Below, in pieces: positions 7,820-15,973 of a DNA stretch of 64,000 nucleotides (positions are counted from its first letter, which is position 1; every line of letters begins with the position of its first letter). The translations under genes were made by a program, and so were the position numbers. The DNA is from an uncultured Pelagibacteraceae bacterium (GTDB lineage: Bacteria; Pseudomonadota; Alphaproteobacteria; Pelagibacterales; Pelagibacteraceae). Under the pieces are notes generated by a model, which was not told the DNA's origin, did no database searches, and saw only the letters and a list, made by a program, of their open reading frames with translations. Location of the stretch: assembly GCA_902597675.1 (NCBI GenBank), contig CACJYR010000005.1, forward strand, positions 1 through 64,000. The letters are read 5' to 3'.

Positions 7820-9750
7820 GATAAACACTCCTCATATTCTGGTTGATCGTTAGTTTGTTGATTTTTAGATTTATATACATTGGCTGTTATATCAGTTGAT
7901 TTTGCGTTGTTGATATTTTCAGCTCTTTGAATTGATTTTGATCTACAATAGTAAAGGCTTTTAAGACCTTTTTTCCATGCATCAAAATGAATTCTATGTA
8001 ATTCTTTTTTGTGAACATCAGCCGGTAAAAATAAATTTACCGATTGTGCTTGAGAGATATATTGAGTTCTATCTCCACTCAGTTCAACAATCCATTTTTG
8101 GTTTAACTCGAAGGCAGTTTTAAAAACATCCTTTTCTAAATCTGTTAAAAAATCTAAGTGAGATACTGATCCTTGATTAGTTGTTATTGTTGACCAAGTT
8201 TCATCATCGTTTTTACCATGGCTCTCTAAAATTTCCTCTAAATATCTATTTCTAACATTAAAGGATCCAGATAGAGTTTTATGTGTATAACTATTGGCTG
8301 CAATCGGTTCAACACCAGGAGAGGCTCCTCCACAAATAATAGAAATAGAGGCTGTTGGTGCTATTGCTGTCTTGTTAGAAAATCTTTCATTAAATCCGTA
8401 TTCCGCTGCATCTGGACACGCACCTCGCTCTTCAGCTAATTCTTTTGATGCTTTATTTACTTGCTCATCAATTTGTTTGAATATCTTTTTATTCCAAGAT
8501 TTAGCCATTACAGACTCAAGTGGAATTCTATGTTTTTGTAAAAAAGAATGAAAGCCCATTACTCCAAGACCAACACTTCTTTCTCTCTCTGCAGAATATT
8601 TTGCATCTTTGAATTGATCTGGAGCCTTGTTAATAAAGTCTGATAAAACGTTATCTAAAAATCTCATTACATCACTAATCATATTTGGATCATCTTTCCA
8701 TTCATCATATTTTTCTAAATTTAAAGACGATAAACAACAAACAGCTGTTCTATCTCTTCCATCTTTATCAATACCTGTAGGGAGAGTTATTTCACTACAA
8801 AGATTAGAAGTTTTTACAGTTAAGTTTGCAAGTTTATGGTGTTGTGGAATTTGTCTATTAACTGTATCGATATAAATAATGTACGGCTCACCAGTTTCAA
8901 TTCTAGCTGTTAACAATCTAATCCATAAATTTCTTGCAGATATAGTTTGTTGAATAGATCCATCAGCTGGGCTTTTAAGTGCCCACTGATCATCGGTTTC
9001 AACAGCTCGCATAAATGCATCTGAAACTAAAACTCCGTGATGTAAATTTAAAGCTTTTCTATTTGGATCACCCCCAGTAGGTCTTCGCATTTCAATAAAC
9101 TCTTCTATTTCAGGATGATCAACAGGAAGATAACAAGCTGCTGAACCTCTTCTTAAAGATCCTTGACTGATTGCCATAGTTAAAGAATCCATAACTTTAA
9201 TAAATGGAATTATCCCAGAAGTTTTTCCAACTTTACCAATCTTTTCACCAATCGATCTTAAATTACCCCAGTAACTTCCTATACCCCCACCTTTAGCGGC
9301 TAGCCAAACATTTTCACTCCAAAGATCTAGAATACCACCTAGACTATCTGAAGCTTCGTTTAAAAAACAAGAAATGGGTAATCCTCTTTTGGTTCCACCA
9401 TTCGACAAAACTGGAGTTGCTGGCATGAACCAAAGATTGCTAATGTAATTGTAAATTCTTTGAGCGTGCAAATTATCATCAGCATATGTGCTTGCTACTC
9501 TTGCAAACAAATCTTGATAAGACTCATTGTGACCAAGATATCTATCTTTTAAAGTTGCCTTACCAAAATCAGTTAAGTTTGCATCTCGAGAACGATCTAT
9601 TTTGATTATGATACCTTTATCATTCTGAAAAAGTTCAGTTTCATTGTTAAGTGAAAAAAGGTCTGGTCTGTTATTTTTTTCTACTTCTTTAACTTGTGGG
9701 CTATATTCAGAGACAGCTTTCTTTAGGGCCTGCGATAGAATTTTATTCAT
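7810..9750 (-). CDS. nrdA: Ribonucleoside-diphosphate reductase, alpha (catalytic) subunit, no N-terminal ATP-cone
   Basis: Catalytic subunit of class I ribonucleotide reductase. Active-site elements are in order: PISCFLN (first redox Cys), SNLCSEI (the Asn-x-Cys-x-Glu catalytic triad with the thiyl-radical Cys), TAVCCLSSLN (partner Cys), SLYYCRS (tandem Tyr radical-transfer pair) and a C-terminal ECLSCQ with the swinging CxxC. At 646 residues it is about 110 shorter than E. coli NrdA, and the N terminus shows no ATP-cone domain, so dATP overall-activity control as in E. coli is probably lacking. It is first in the operon with nrdB. Two NrdR-like boxes lie just upstream of its start. Confidence 0.95.
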   Translation of the reverse strand: MNKILSQALKKAVSEYSPQVKEVEKNNRPDLFSLNNETELFQNDKGIIIKIDRSRDANLTDFGKATLKDRYLGHNESYQDLFARVASTYADDNLHAQRIYNYISNLWFMPATPVLSNGGTKRGLPISCFLNEASDSLGGILDLWSENVWLAAKGGGIGSYWGNLRSIGEKIGKVGKTSGIIPFIKVMDSLTMAISQGSLRRGSAACYLPVDHPEIEEFIEMRRPTGGDPNRKALNLHHGVLVSDAFMRAVETDDQWALKSPADGSIQQTISARNLWIRLLTARIETGEPYIIYIDTVNRQIPQHHKLANLTVKTSNLCSEITLPTGIDKDGRDRTAVCCLSSLNLEKYDEWKDDPNMISDVMRFLDNVLSDFINKAPDQFKDAKYSAERERSVGLGVMGFHSFLQKHRIPLESVMAKSWNKKIFKQIDEQVNKASKELAEERGACPDAAEYGFNERFSNKTAIAPTASISIICGGASPGVEPIAANSYTHKTLSGSFNVRNRYLEEILESHGKNDDETWSTITTNQGSVSHLDFLTDLEKDVFKTAFELNQKWIVELSGDRTQYISQAQSVNLFLPADVHKKELHRIHFDAWKKGLKSLYYCRSKSIQRAENINNAKSTDITANVYKSKNQQTNDQPEYEECLSCQ

Positions 9751-9784
9751 ATTTATGTATTATATTTTGTTATTAGTACGAAAA

Positions 9785-9831
9785 CAACTATATGTTGTGT
9801 GCATTTAGCGTTAATACACTATATAAACAAC
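9785..9831 (-). promoter_or_regulatory. Tandem NrdR boxes upstream of nrdA
   Basis: Two 16-bp elements resembling the NrdR consensus acaCwAtATaTwGtgt begin 31 bp apart, about three helical turns and the usual spacing for NrdR tandem sites. The first (9785-9800, centre CTATATGTTG) matches 13 of 16 positions by hand count. The second (9816-9831, centre CACTATATAA) matches 11. They lie 35-81 bp before the nrdA start, where a promoter would sit. NrdR is the zinc-finger/ATP-cone repressor of ribonucleotide reductase genes; its own gene is not in the window. The assignment is by pattern and spacing. Confidence 0.75.
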
Positions 9832-9909
9832 AAATCAACAGAACATTTATAGAACACAAGGAAAAAAAATCAATAAAAAAATTAAAAAAAATGTAAGTAA
9901 TTAACAATA

Positions 9910-11364
9910 ATGTCAGTAAATTTAAAAATCGACCCCTATGGTTTTAGAGAGTATGACGCTCGATGGTTGTATGAAAAAGACATAAATCTCCCAGGCATAA
10001 CGAATCTTGGTAAAGGACTAGGTACACAAATTATAAAACAAACAAATAAAACAAATCCAAAAGTAATTGTTGGTCATGATTATCGATCATATAGCGAAGA
10101 TATAAAAGCAGCGCTTAAAAAAGGTTTAGTTTCAACAGGTTGTTTTGTTGAAGACGTAGGTTTGTCTTTGTCTCCGATGGTTTATTTTGCACAATTCCAT
10201 TTTAATTCTGATGCTGTTGCAATGGTAACTGCAAGTCATAACGACAATGGTTGGACAGGTGTAAAAATGGGTATTAAGAAAGGATTAACACATGCACCTG
10301 AAGAAATGAAAGAATTAAAAGAAATAACATTAAGTGAAAACTTTGTAAACGGACAAGGTCAGGAAAAAAAAATAGAAAATTTTCAAAACATATATAAACA
10401 AAGTTTAATAGATAACAATAAAATCAAAAAAAAAATTAAAGCAGTGGTAGCTTGTGGTAATGGAACTGCAGGAATTTTTGCTCCTGACATTTTGCGTGGA
10501 ATTGGTTGTGAAGTAATAGAACTTGATTGTAATTTAGACTGGACCTTCCCTAAATATAATCCGAATCCAGAAGACTTAAAAATGCTACATGCAATTTCTG
10601 ATGCTGTTAAAAAAAATAATGCTGATATCGGATTTGGATTTGATGGTGATGGTGACAGAGTAGGAGTAATTGATAATGAAGGGAATGAAATATTTTCAGA
10701 TAAAATAGGATTATTAATTGCAAGAAGTTTGTCAAATAAATATAAAAATTCTGTTTTCGTAGTGGATGTAAAATCAACAGGATTGTATGCGAATGATGAA
10801 TTATTAAATTTTAATAAATGTAAAACAATTTATTGGAAAACTGGTCATTCACATATCAAAAGAAAAGTTAACAATGAAAACGCTTTAGCAGGATTTGAAA
10901 AAAGTGGACACTTTTTTTTTAATCAACCTTTGGGTTACGGGTATGACGATGGTATCAATTCAGCGATCCAAGTTTGTCATTTATTAGATAATCAGAACAA
11001 AAAAATGAATGAAATAATTAAAGAAATCCCAAAAACTTTTCAAACACCTACTATGGCTCCTTATTGCAAGGATGAGGAAAAATATTCTTTGGTCGATAAA
11101 ATTATTAAAGATATTGAAAAAATTAAAAAAGAAAAAGTTAAAATAGATGACCAAGAAATTGATGAAATTTTAACTGTGAATGGTGTTAGATTTTCGTTTA
11201 AAGATGGTTCATGGGGTTTGATTAGAGCCTCCTCTAATAAACCTTCTTTAGTGATTGTAACAGAAAGTCCTACCTCCGATGAAAGAAAATTAAAAATATT
11301 TAAATTTATAGATTCCTTACTTCAAAAAACGGGCAAAATTGGTGAATACGACCAAAAAATTTAA
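9910..11364 (+). CDS. manB: Phosphomannomutase/phosphoglucomutase family phosphohexomutase
   Basis: Interconverts hexose-1- and hexose-6-phosphates through a phosphoserine intermediate, feeding nucleotide-sugar synthesis. The 484-residue protein has the four-domain alpha-D-phosphohexomutase layout: FREYDARW at the N terminus, the phosphoserine loop VTASHNDNGWTGVKMG (Ser near residue 105), the Mg-binding loop FGFDGDGDRVGVID, the sugar-recognition segment GFEKSGHFFF and a C-terminal phosphate-binding loop near RASSNKPSLVIVTE. The start lies 160 bp from the divergent nrdA. Mannose versus glucose preference cannot be settled by eye, so the symbol is tentative. Confidence 0.82.
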   Translation: MSVNLKIDPYGFREYDARWLYEKDINLPGITNLGKGLGTQIIKQTNKTNPKVIVGHDYRSYSEDIKAALKKGLVSTGCFVEDVGLSLSPMVYFAQFHFNSDAVAMVTASHNDNGWTGVKMGIKKGLTHAPEEMKELKEITLSENFVNGQGQEKKIENFQNIYKQSLIDNNKIKKKIKAVVACGNGTAGIFAPDILRGIGCEVIELDCNLDWTFPKYNPNPEDLKMLHAISDAVKKNNADIGFGFDGDGDRVGVIDNEGNEIFSDKIGLLIARSLSNKYKNSVFVVDVKSTGLYANDELLNFNKCKTIYWKTGHSHIKRKVNNENALAGFEKSGHFFFNQPLGYGYDDGINSAIQVCHLLDNQNKKMNEIIKEIPKTFQTPTMAPYCKDEEKYSLVDKIIKDIEKIKKEKVKIDDQEIDEILTVNGVRFSFKDGSWGLIRASSNKPSLVIVTESPTSDERKLKIFKFIDSLLQKTGKIGEYDQKI

Positions 11365-12435
11365 CTAATCACTCTTTTCTTCAGGTTCATCTTTATTTAA
11401 TGAGTTGTCACTATAAAATTTTTTAATTAATTCTTCCTCTTTCTTTTTTTGCTCTAAATCAAATTTTTCTTCCCACTCTTTCAATCTTCTCTCTTCTTCT
11501 AGTATTCTTTGTTCTTCCTCTAATTTTTGTTTAATTTCTAGTTCTTTTTCCTCTTCTATCCTTTTTTGCTCCTCTTCTTCTTTTCTTAATTTCTCTGTTC
11601 TCTCATATTCTTCTTTTTGACGTAAAAATCTCTCCTCTTCTTCTGCTTTAATTTTTTCCTCTTTGAGTCTTAACTCTTCCTCTTTAACTCTCTGTTCTGC
11701 TTGCTCTTTTAAGATTTGTCTTTCTATCTCTTTTTGTCTCTCATTTTCGATCTCTTTTAACCTTATTTCTGACTCTTTAAGTTTTTCCTCCTCATATTTT
11801 AATCTTTTAGCTGCTTCTCTTATTCTTTGTTCTTCATCTAATCTTTTTTGTCTCTCTATCTCATTAAGTCTAATTTGCTCGTGTCTTTCTCTCTCTTTTT
11901 CCTCTCTTAATTGCTGTGCTTTAATCTCCTTTTCTTTTAAAGCTTGTTCTTTTGTTTTTATCTTTTCTTCCCGAGCTCTTTGTCTCTCAAGCATTCTCAA
12001 TCTAAGTTCTTCTTCTCTGATCTTTCTAGCATCCTCTCTTATTTTTTTAGCTTCCTCATCTTTAATTTTTTGTTGTTCAATAAATATCCTCTTAGCTTCG
12101 ATTTTTTTTCTTTTTTCCTCATTTTTTTTAATTTGCTTTTCATTTTCAATCATCAGTCTTCTTTGCTCAAGAATTTGTTTTTTTTCCTCTTTTATTCTTT
12201 CTTCTTTTTCTCTTTGAGCTTGTTTTTTTTGGTTCTCAAGTTCTTTTTTTTCGTTGATAATTCTCTGTCTTGCTGATCTCTCTTTGCTTATTTTTCTTTC
12301 TTTTTGGATCTTTGTATAAAAATTCTGTAATTTATTTTTACCTTGTTCAATGAAATTAAATGGGTTCATATCAAATTTACCCTTTTTACTATCTCGACTA
12401 TTAGATTTATTGTTAACTCTTTTTTTTTGAACCAT
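11365..12435 (-). CDS. Long charged coiled-coil protein, function unknown
   Basis: I do not recognise this gene. From about residue 45 to 345 the protein is nearly uninterrupted Glu/Lys/Arg-rich helix of the type REEELRLRMLERQRAREEK and EEERRLKEWEEK, with almost no Gly or Pro, so a single very long coiled coil or single alpha-helix is expected. The N terminus is basic (VQKKRVNNKSNSRDSKKGK), and there is no signal peptide or membrane segment. The DNA shows matching Glu/Lys/Arg codon repetition. I chose ATG (MVQKKR); a GTG five codons upstream would give 361 residues. It abuts the convergent phosphohexomutase gene with no gap. Similarity to TolA- or myosin-like repeats would be compositional only. 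Confidence 0.7.
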   Translation of the reverse strand: MVQKKRVNNKSNSRDSKKGKFDMNPFNFIEQGKNKLQNFYTKIQKERKISKERSARQRIINEKKELENQKKQAQREKEERIKEEKKQILEQRRLMIENEKQIKKNEEKRKKIEAKRIFIEQQKIKDEEAKKIREDARKIREEELRLRMLERQRAREEKIKTKEQALKEKEIKAQQLREEKERERHEQIRLNEIERQKRLDEEQRIREAAKRLKYEEEKLKESEIRLKEIENERQKEIERQILKEQAEQRVKEEELRLKEEKIKAEEEERFLRQKEEYERTEKLRKEEEEQKRIEEEKELEIKQKLEEEQRILEEERRLKEWEEKFDLEQKKKEEELIKKFYSDNSLNKDEPEEKSD

Positions 12436-12539
12436 ATTAAAAGGTAACACTATTTAAATTATTTTAAATATAAACCATGTGTTTAAATTGTGGTTTTTTG
12501 ATTATTTCAATTTTTACGTGCACAATAGGATAATTTTTT

Positions 12540-12625
12540 TTAAAAAAATATTTTGATTCGCAAGAAGAATCGAATAAATTTTAAATATGGGTGGTAGAGG
12601 GAGACTGAAGCCACCCTTTTTCTTT
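12540..12625 (+). ncRNA. Possible small structured RNA ending in a terminator-like hairpin
   Basis: The 173-bp gap between two minus-strand genes holds two inverted repeats. GATTC/GAATC (12555-12559 and 12568-12572) forms a short hairpin. GGGTGG/CCACCC (12589-12594 and 12611-12616) forms a GC-only stem followed on the plus strand by TTTTTCTTT, a Rho-independent terminator pattern. No plus-strand gene ends here, so the terminator would close a short independent transcript. No convincing -10/-35 pair was found, and I recognise no riboswitch or known RNA family. It may instead be a processing or termination structure for the minus-strand gene. Confidence 0.35.
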
Positions 12626-13274
12626 AGTACTTCTTATTCTTAACAACTTTATATTCAAAATTTTGGGTTGTCTCATTTACACTAATTAGTTTAGCGCCAT
12701 TTTTAATATGAAATTTATAAGCCATATCTGTTAAAGGAGACAAAGTAACTAATCTGTTAAGATGATTTGATTTTTTTATTTTGTTAAATACTTCTTTGAC
12801 AATTAATTTACCACCACCTTTTTTTTTAGACCAAACAGTATAAGCAATTGCAATTTTACCTACATTTTGTCCTCTTAGGGTGCTCTGCAAATGAGCATCT
12901 TGACTCATAATATCTAGCTCTTCTACAGACTTTGGTATTTCATTAGTATAAGCAAAACACATGACAGCATGGATTTCTCTTTTATACTTAACCCCAAAAA
13001 TTTTTCTTCCATAACTTCTTCTAAAAGTATTATCAAGTTCTGGTCTTACAGGATCTTCTTTAGTATTACATTCTTTCAACTCAACCAGCTCTGCGCCTTT
13101 AATCCAATCAAAAAAATTACCAATATTTTTACCAATAATTTGTTTATTTTTTCTAAATCTTGCTTTTATTCTTGGTTTAAATTTCTTAGCTTTCTTTGAA
13201 TAGTTCTTAATAGAACCATCTTTCAAATATTTAGCTACAAGTTTTTCTTTAACAACTTTAATAATTTCTCTCAT
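12624..13274 (-). CDS. Uncharacterised GNAT-like protein
   Basis: A 216-residue protein with a basic, Lys-rich N-terminal half and a C-terminal half that looks like an acyltransferase fold: IAIAYTVWSKKKGGGKLIVKEVF resembles the GNAT motif A loop and helix, and YKFHIKNGAKLISV the usual C-terminal strand-helix-strand. The match is weak and the name is only a suggestion. Residues 8-17 (VKEKLVAKYL) are nearly the same as residues 8-17 of the small protein at 43563-43769. There is no signal peptide or membrane segment. It lies 13 bp downstream of the TauE-like genes and could be the last gene of that operon. Confidence 0.6.
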   Translation of the reverse strand: MREIIKVVKEKLVAKYLKDGSIKNYSKKAKKFKPRIKARFRKNKQIIGKNIGNFFDWIKGAELVELKECNTKEDPVRPELDNTFRRSYGRKIFGVKYKREIHAVMCFAYTNEIPKSVEELDIMSQDAHLQSTLRGQNVGKIAIAYTVWSKKKGGGKLIVKEVFNKIKKSNHLNRLVTLSPLTDMAYKFHIKNGAKLISVNETTQNFEYKVVKNKKY

Positions 13275-13287
13275 AATCTTAGATTAA

Positions 13288-14121
13288 TTATAAATTAAAA
13301 TATCTAAATATAAAAATTGTCCCAATAACATAAAGAAAAACTCCAAACATTCTTTGAGCTTTAATTTTACTCATTTTATGTACTGTATTAACTCCTACTC
13401 TTGCCATTATAGTTGTTATTGGAATAAATATTAAAAAAGCTGGGATATTTACAAAACCAATGCTTAAAGGCAAATTAACATCTAAATACAGTCCAGTTGA
13501 AAAAAATCCTATTGTACCAGAAATGGAAATAACCCAACCGATAGCAGCGGCACTACCAATAGCTTTTGTAATCGGATATCCAAAAAATCTTAATATAGGA
13601 ACATTCATCATTGCACCTGTAATACCCATAGGTGCAGAAATTGAACCAGATATAAATCCTAAAATAGCTTTGGAAAAAAAACTAAAACTAGGTTTGATTT
13701 TATTGGAATTTTCTTGTTGTAAAAGCAAGTATGCACCAAAAATAAAAACAACTATTGAAAAAAAAAGAACTAAATATTTTGTTTTTAAAATAGCTGCTAG
13801 AAAGGATCCAAAAAAAACTCCTAAGATAACAAAAAATCCAAAAATTTTTAAAATACTTAAATCAACTGCATTATGTTTTCTATGCGTAAGAACTGAAGCT
13901 GTAGAAGTAAATATTGTTATGAAAAAAGCAGTACCAACAGCTAAGTGCATTGTGTAATCCTCTGTGAGATTTAAAAAATCGAATATAAAAAAAAGAAATG
14001 GAACTGATATTAAACCACCTCCTATCCCAAAAAGTCCAGCAAAAAAACCAACTGGAACAGCGGCCATGACCATTAAAATAATCAAATAAAAATAATTTAA
14101 ATTTGTAAGGGAGTCGGTCAA
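13288..14121 (-). CDS. TauE/SafE-family membrane permease (copy 1)
   Basis: A 277-residue inner-membrane protein of the TauE/SafE (sulfite exporter/DUF81) family. The family-specific first helix reads GFFAGLFGIGGGLISVPFL, and the internal repeat reads GFISGSISAPMGITGAMMNVP. Around eight membrane segments are expected. Known family members export sulfite or sulfoacetate or move other small anions. It follows a paralogue by 11 bp at the end of the dctP-dctQ-dctM-dusA operon, so the pair may work with the TRAP transporter substrate, but this is inference. The last segment (VNTVHKMSKIKAQRMFGVFL) is shared with the paralogue. Confidence 0.85.
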   Translation of the reverse strand: MTDSLTNLNYFYLIILMVMAAVPVGFFAGLFGIGGGLISVPFLFFIFDFLNLTEDYTMHLAVGTAFFITIFTSTASVLTHRKHNAVDLSILKIFGFFVILGVFFGSFLAAILKTKYLVLFFSIVVFIFGAYLLLQQENSNKIKPSFSFFSKAILGFISGSISAPMGITGAMMNVPILRFFGYPITKAIGSAAAIGWVISISGTIGFFSTGLYLDVNLPLSIGFVNIPAFLIFIPITTIMARVGVNTVHKMSKIKAQRMFGVFLYVIGTIFIFRYFNL

Positions 14122-14132
14122 TTTTTATATTA

Positions 14133-14969
14133 TTAGTTTATACTTAAATACTCGATAAACGATCGTATTGATACTAAAATTAAAAATATCCCAAAAATTT
14201 TACTAAGTAATTTTTTATCAATTTTATGAACAACTTTAGCTCCTATTCGAGCCATAACCATCGTAACAGGTACAAATACTGCAAAGCCTAATAGATTAAT
14301 ATAACCAATGCTATAAGGGGTATTTACATTATCAATTATTTTACCACCAGTTATCATTGTAATAGTTCCTGTTACAGCAATTAAAAAACCAACTGCTGCT
14401 GCTGTACCGATTGATTTTCTAATGTCATATCCAAAAGTTCTCATAAAAGGAACCATTAAAGATCCACCCCCAATACCTAAAGGCACAGATATAAATCCAA
14501 TAATTACACCCGAAATATTTTTTACAATAGCTGAAATTTGTTTTGGGTTATCTACTAATTTTTCTCTTAAAAAAATAAAAAACAATCCAACCATAAGAGC
14601 GAAGATTGAAAAAAATAAAACTAATGCAGGAGTTTTTAAATTCACAGCTAAGAAAGTTCCACCAATAACACCAGCTAAAATAAAAACACCAAATGATCTT
14701 ACCATTTTAAAATCAACAGCGTCATACTCTTTATGGGTCATTGTTGAAATGATTGAAGTGGGAATAATTATTGCAAGTGATGTTCCAACCGAAAGATGCA
14801 TTCTCGTGACGATATCGAAATCCAAAACAGTAAAAGCATAATAAAGCGCAGGAACCATTACAATACCACCACCTACTCCCAACAATCCAGCCATGAAACC
14901 TGCTCCCGCAGCCGCAACTGCTAAAACAAATAATAAATTTATTAATTCAGCAGTAGCAATTGTTTCCAT
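14133..14969 (-). CDS. TauE/SafE-family membrane permease (copy 2)
   Basis: Inner-membrane protein, 278 residues, paralogous to the neighbouring gene. It has the two pseudo-symmetric halves of the family: GFMAGLLGVGGGIVMVPALYY at the start and IGFISVPLGIGGGSLMVPF in the second half, plus ARIGAKVVHKIDKKLLSKIF near the end. The role is probably export of a small sulfur oxyanion or organic anion, as known for TauE, SafE and CuyZ, but the substrate cannot be read from sequence. Its start overlaps the dusA stop by one base (TAATG), placing it firmly in the TRAP operon. Confidence 0.85.
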   Translation of the reverse strand: METIATAELINLLFVLAVAAAGAGFMAGLLGVGGGIVMVPALYYAFTVLDFDIVTRMHLSVGTSLAIIIPTSIISTMTHKEYDAVDFKMVRSFGVFILAGVIGGTFLAVNLKTPALVLFFSIFALMVGLFFIFLREKLVDNPKQISAIVKNISGVIIGFISVPLGIGGGSLMVPFMRTFGYDIRKSIGTAAAVGFLIAVTGTITMITGGKIIDNVNTPYSIGYINLLGFAVFVPVTMVMARIGAKVVHKIDKKLLSKIFGIFLILVSIRSFIEYLSIN

Positions 14970-15973
14970 TAGGAACTTACTTGATTGGCTTTTTCATTAT
15001 TTTGAACAATTGTCATAATATGTTTTGCCTTTTGAAAATCAGAATCTCTCGCCATCATATTATCACTTAAATATCTTTTCCAATCTTTGGAGCCTACCTG
15101 ACCATGGTACAAACCAACTGTGTGTCTCATTATATGATTTACTTTAGTTCCCTTCTTTACTTCATCATTCAAATATTCTAAAAGTTTTTTAACCACTTCT
15201 TCTCTTGAAGGATTATCATTTGTTTTGAATATCTCTTTTTCAATTTCAACCAGCGAATATGGATTTTGATAGATGGACCTACCAATCATTACTCCGTCAC
15301 AAAATTTCATGTGATTATTTATTTCGCTTACTTTGGTTATACCACCATTTATAATTATTTCTAAATCTGGATTTGCTTTTTTAATCTCATAAACCATGTT
15401 GTAATTTAATTTTGGAATATTCAAATTCTGCTTTGGTGATAATCCAGAAAGCATTGCTTTTCTTGCATGTAAAATAAATGTTTTTGTACCTACGTCTCTT
15501 AATTTGTGAACAAAATTATTAAGATATTCAAAATCTTCGACATCATCAAAACCTATACGAGTTTTAGCTGTTACAGGAATTTTACTTACCTTGACCATAG
15601 AATGAATACATTCCGCTACTAGGTCTGGTTCCTTCATTAGACACGCGCCGAACTTATTTTTTTGAACCTTTTTACTTGGACACCCAAGATTAATATTTAT
15701 TTCATCATAACCCATGTCCTCTGCAATTTTTGCAACCTCTGCTAATTCATTTTTATCAGATCCACCAACCTGTAAAGCTAAAGGTTTTTCCTCTGGACTA
15801 AATGATAAAATTTTATTTCTATCTCCATGAATTGCTGATTTAGTGGCGACCATCTCAGTATAAAGCATTACATTTTTACTCATTAATCTTAGAAAAAAAC
15901 GATCGTGCCTATCGGTACAATCCATCATTGGAGCGACTGAAACTTTTCTATTAATTTTTTGTTTAGTATCCAA
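14969..15973 (-). CDS. dusA: tRNA-dihydrouridine synthase A
   Basis: Flavoenzyme that reduces uridine to dihydrouridine in the tRNA D-loop. The N terminus has the DusA-type VAPMMDCTDRHDRFFLR, followed by ALQVGGSDKNELAE, ININLGCPSKKVQ with the FMN-site segment, the catalytic Cys at KFGACLMKEP, and HARKAMLSGLSPKQN typical of DusA rather than DusB/C. Start choice is uncertain: no ATG precedes VAPMMD. A TTG at 15973 gives 334 residues and overlaps dctM by 11 bp, while another TTG at 16012 overlaps by 50 bp; I prefer the shorter. Its position inside a TRAP transporter operon is unrelated to tRNA modification and probably reflects genome compaction. Confidence 0.9.
   Translation of the reverse strand: MDTKQKINRKVSVAPMMDCTDRHDRFFLRLMSKNVMLYTEMVATKSAIHGDRNKILSFSPEEKPLALQVGGSDKNELAEVAKIAEDMGYDEININLGCPSKKVQKNKFGACLMKEPDLVAECIHSMVKVSKIPVTAKTRIGFDDVEDFEYLNNFVHKLRDVGTKTFILHARKAMLSGLSPKQNLNIPKLNYNMVYEIKKANPDLEIIINGGITKVSEINNHMKFCDGVMIGRSIYQNPYSLVEIEKEIFKTNDNPSREEVVKKLLEYLNDEVKKGTKVNHIMRHTVGLYHGQVGSKDWKRYLSDNMMARDSDFQKAKHIMTIVQNNEKANQVSS

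Noticed and set aside
11663-12217. Plus-strand frame of 184 codons rich in Ser/Phe/Leu
   Set aside because: It is the exact antisense of the coiled-coil gene; the repeats of Glu/Lys codons read as Ser/Leu/Phe on the other strand. No start signal.
11431-12300. CRISPR or tandem DNA repeat array
   Set aside because: The apparent repetition comes from Glu/Lys/Arg codons of one protein; there are no fixed-length repeats with spacers.
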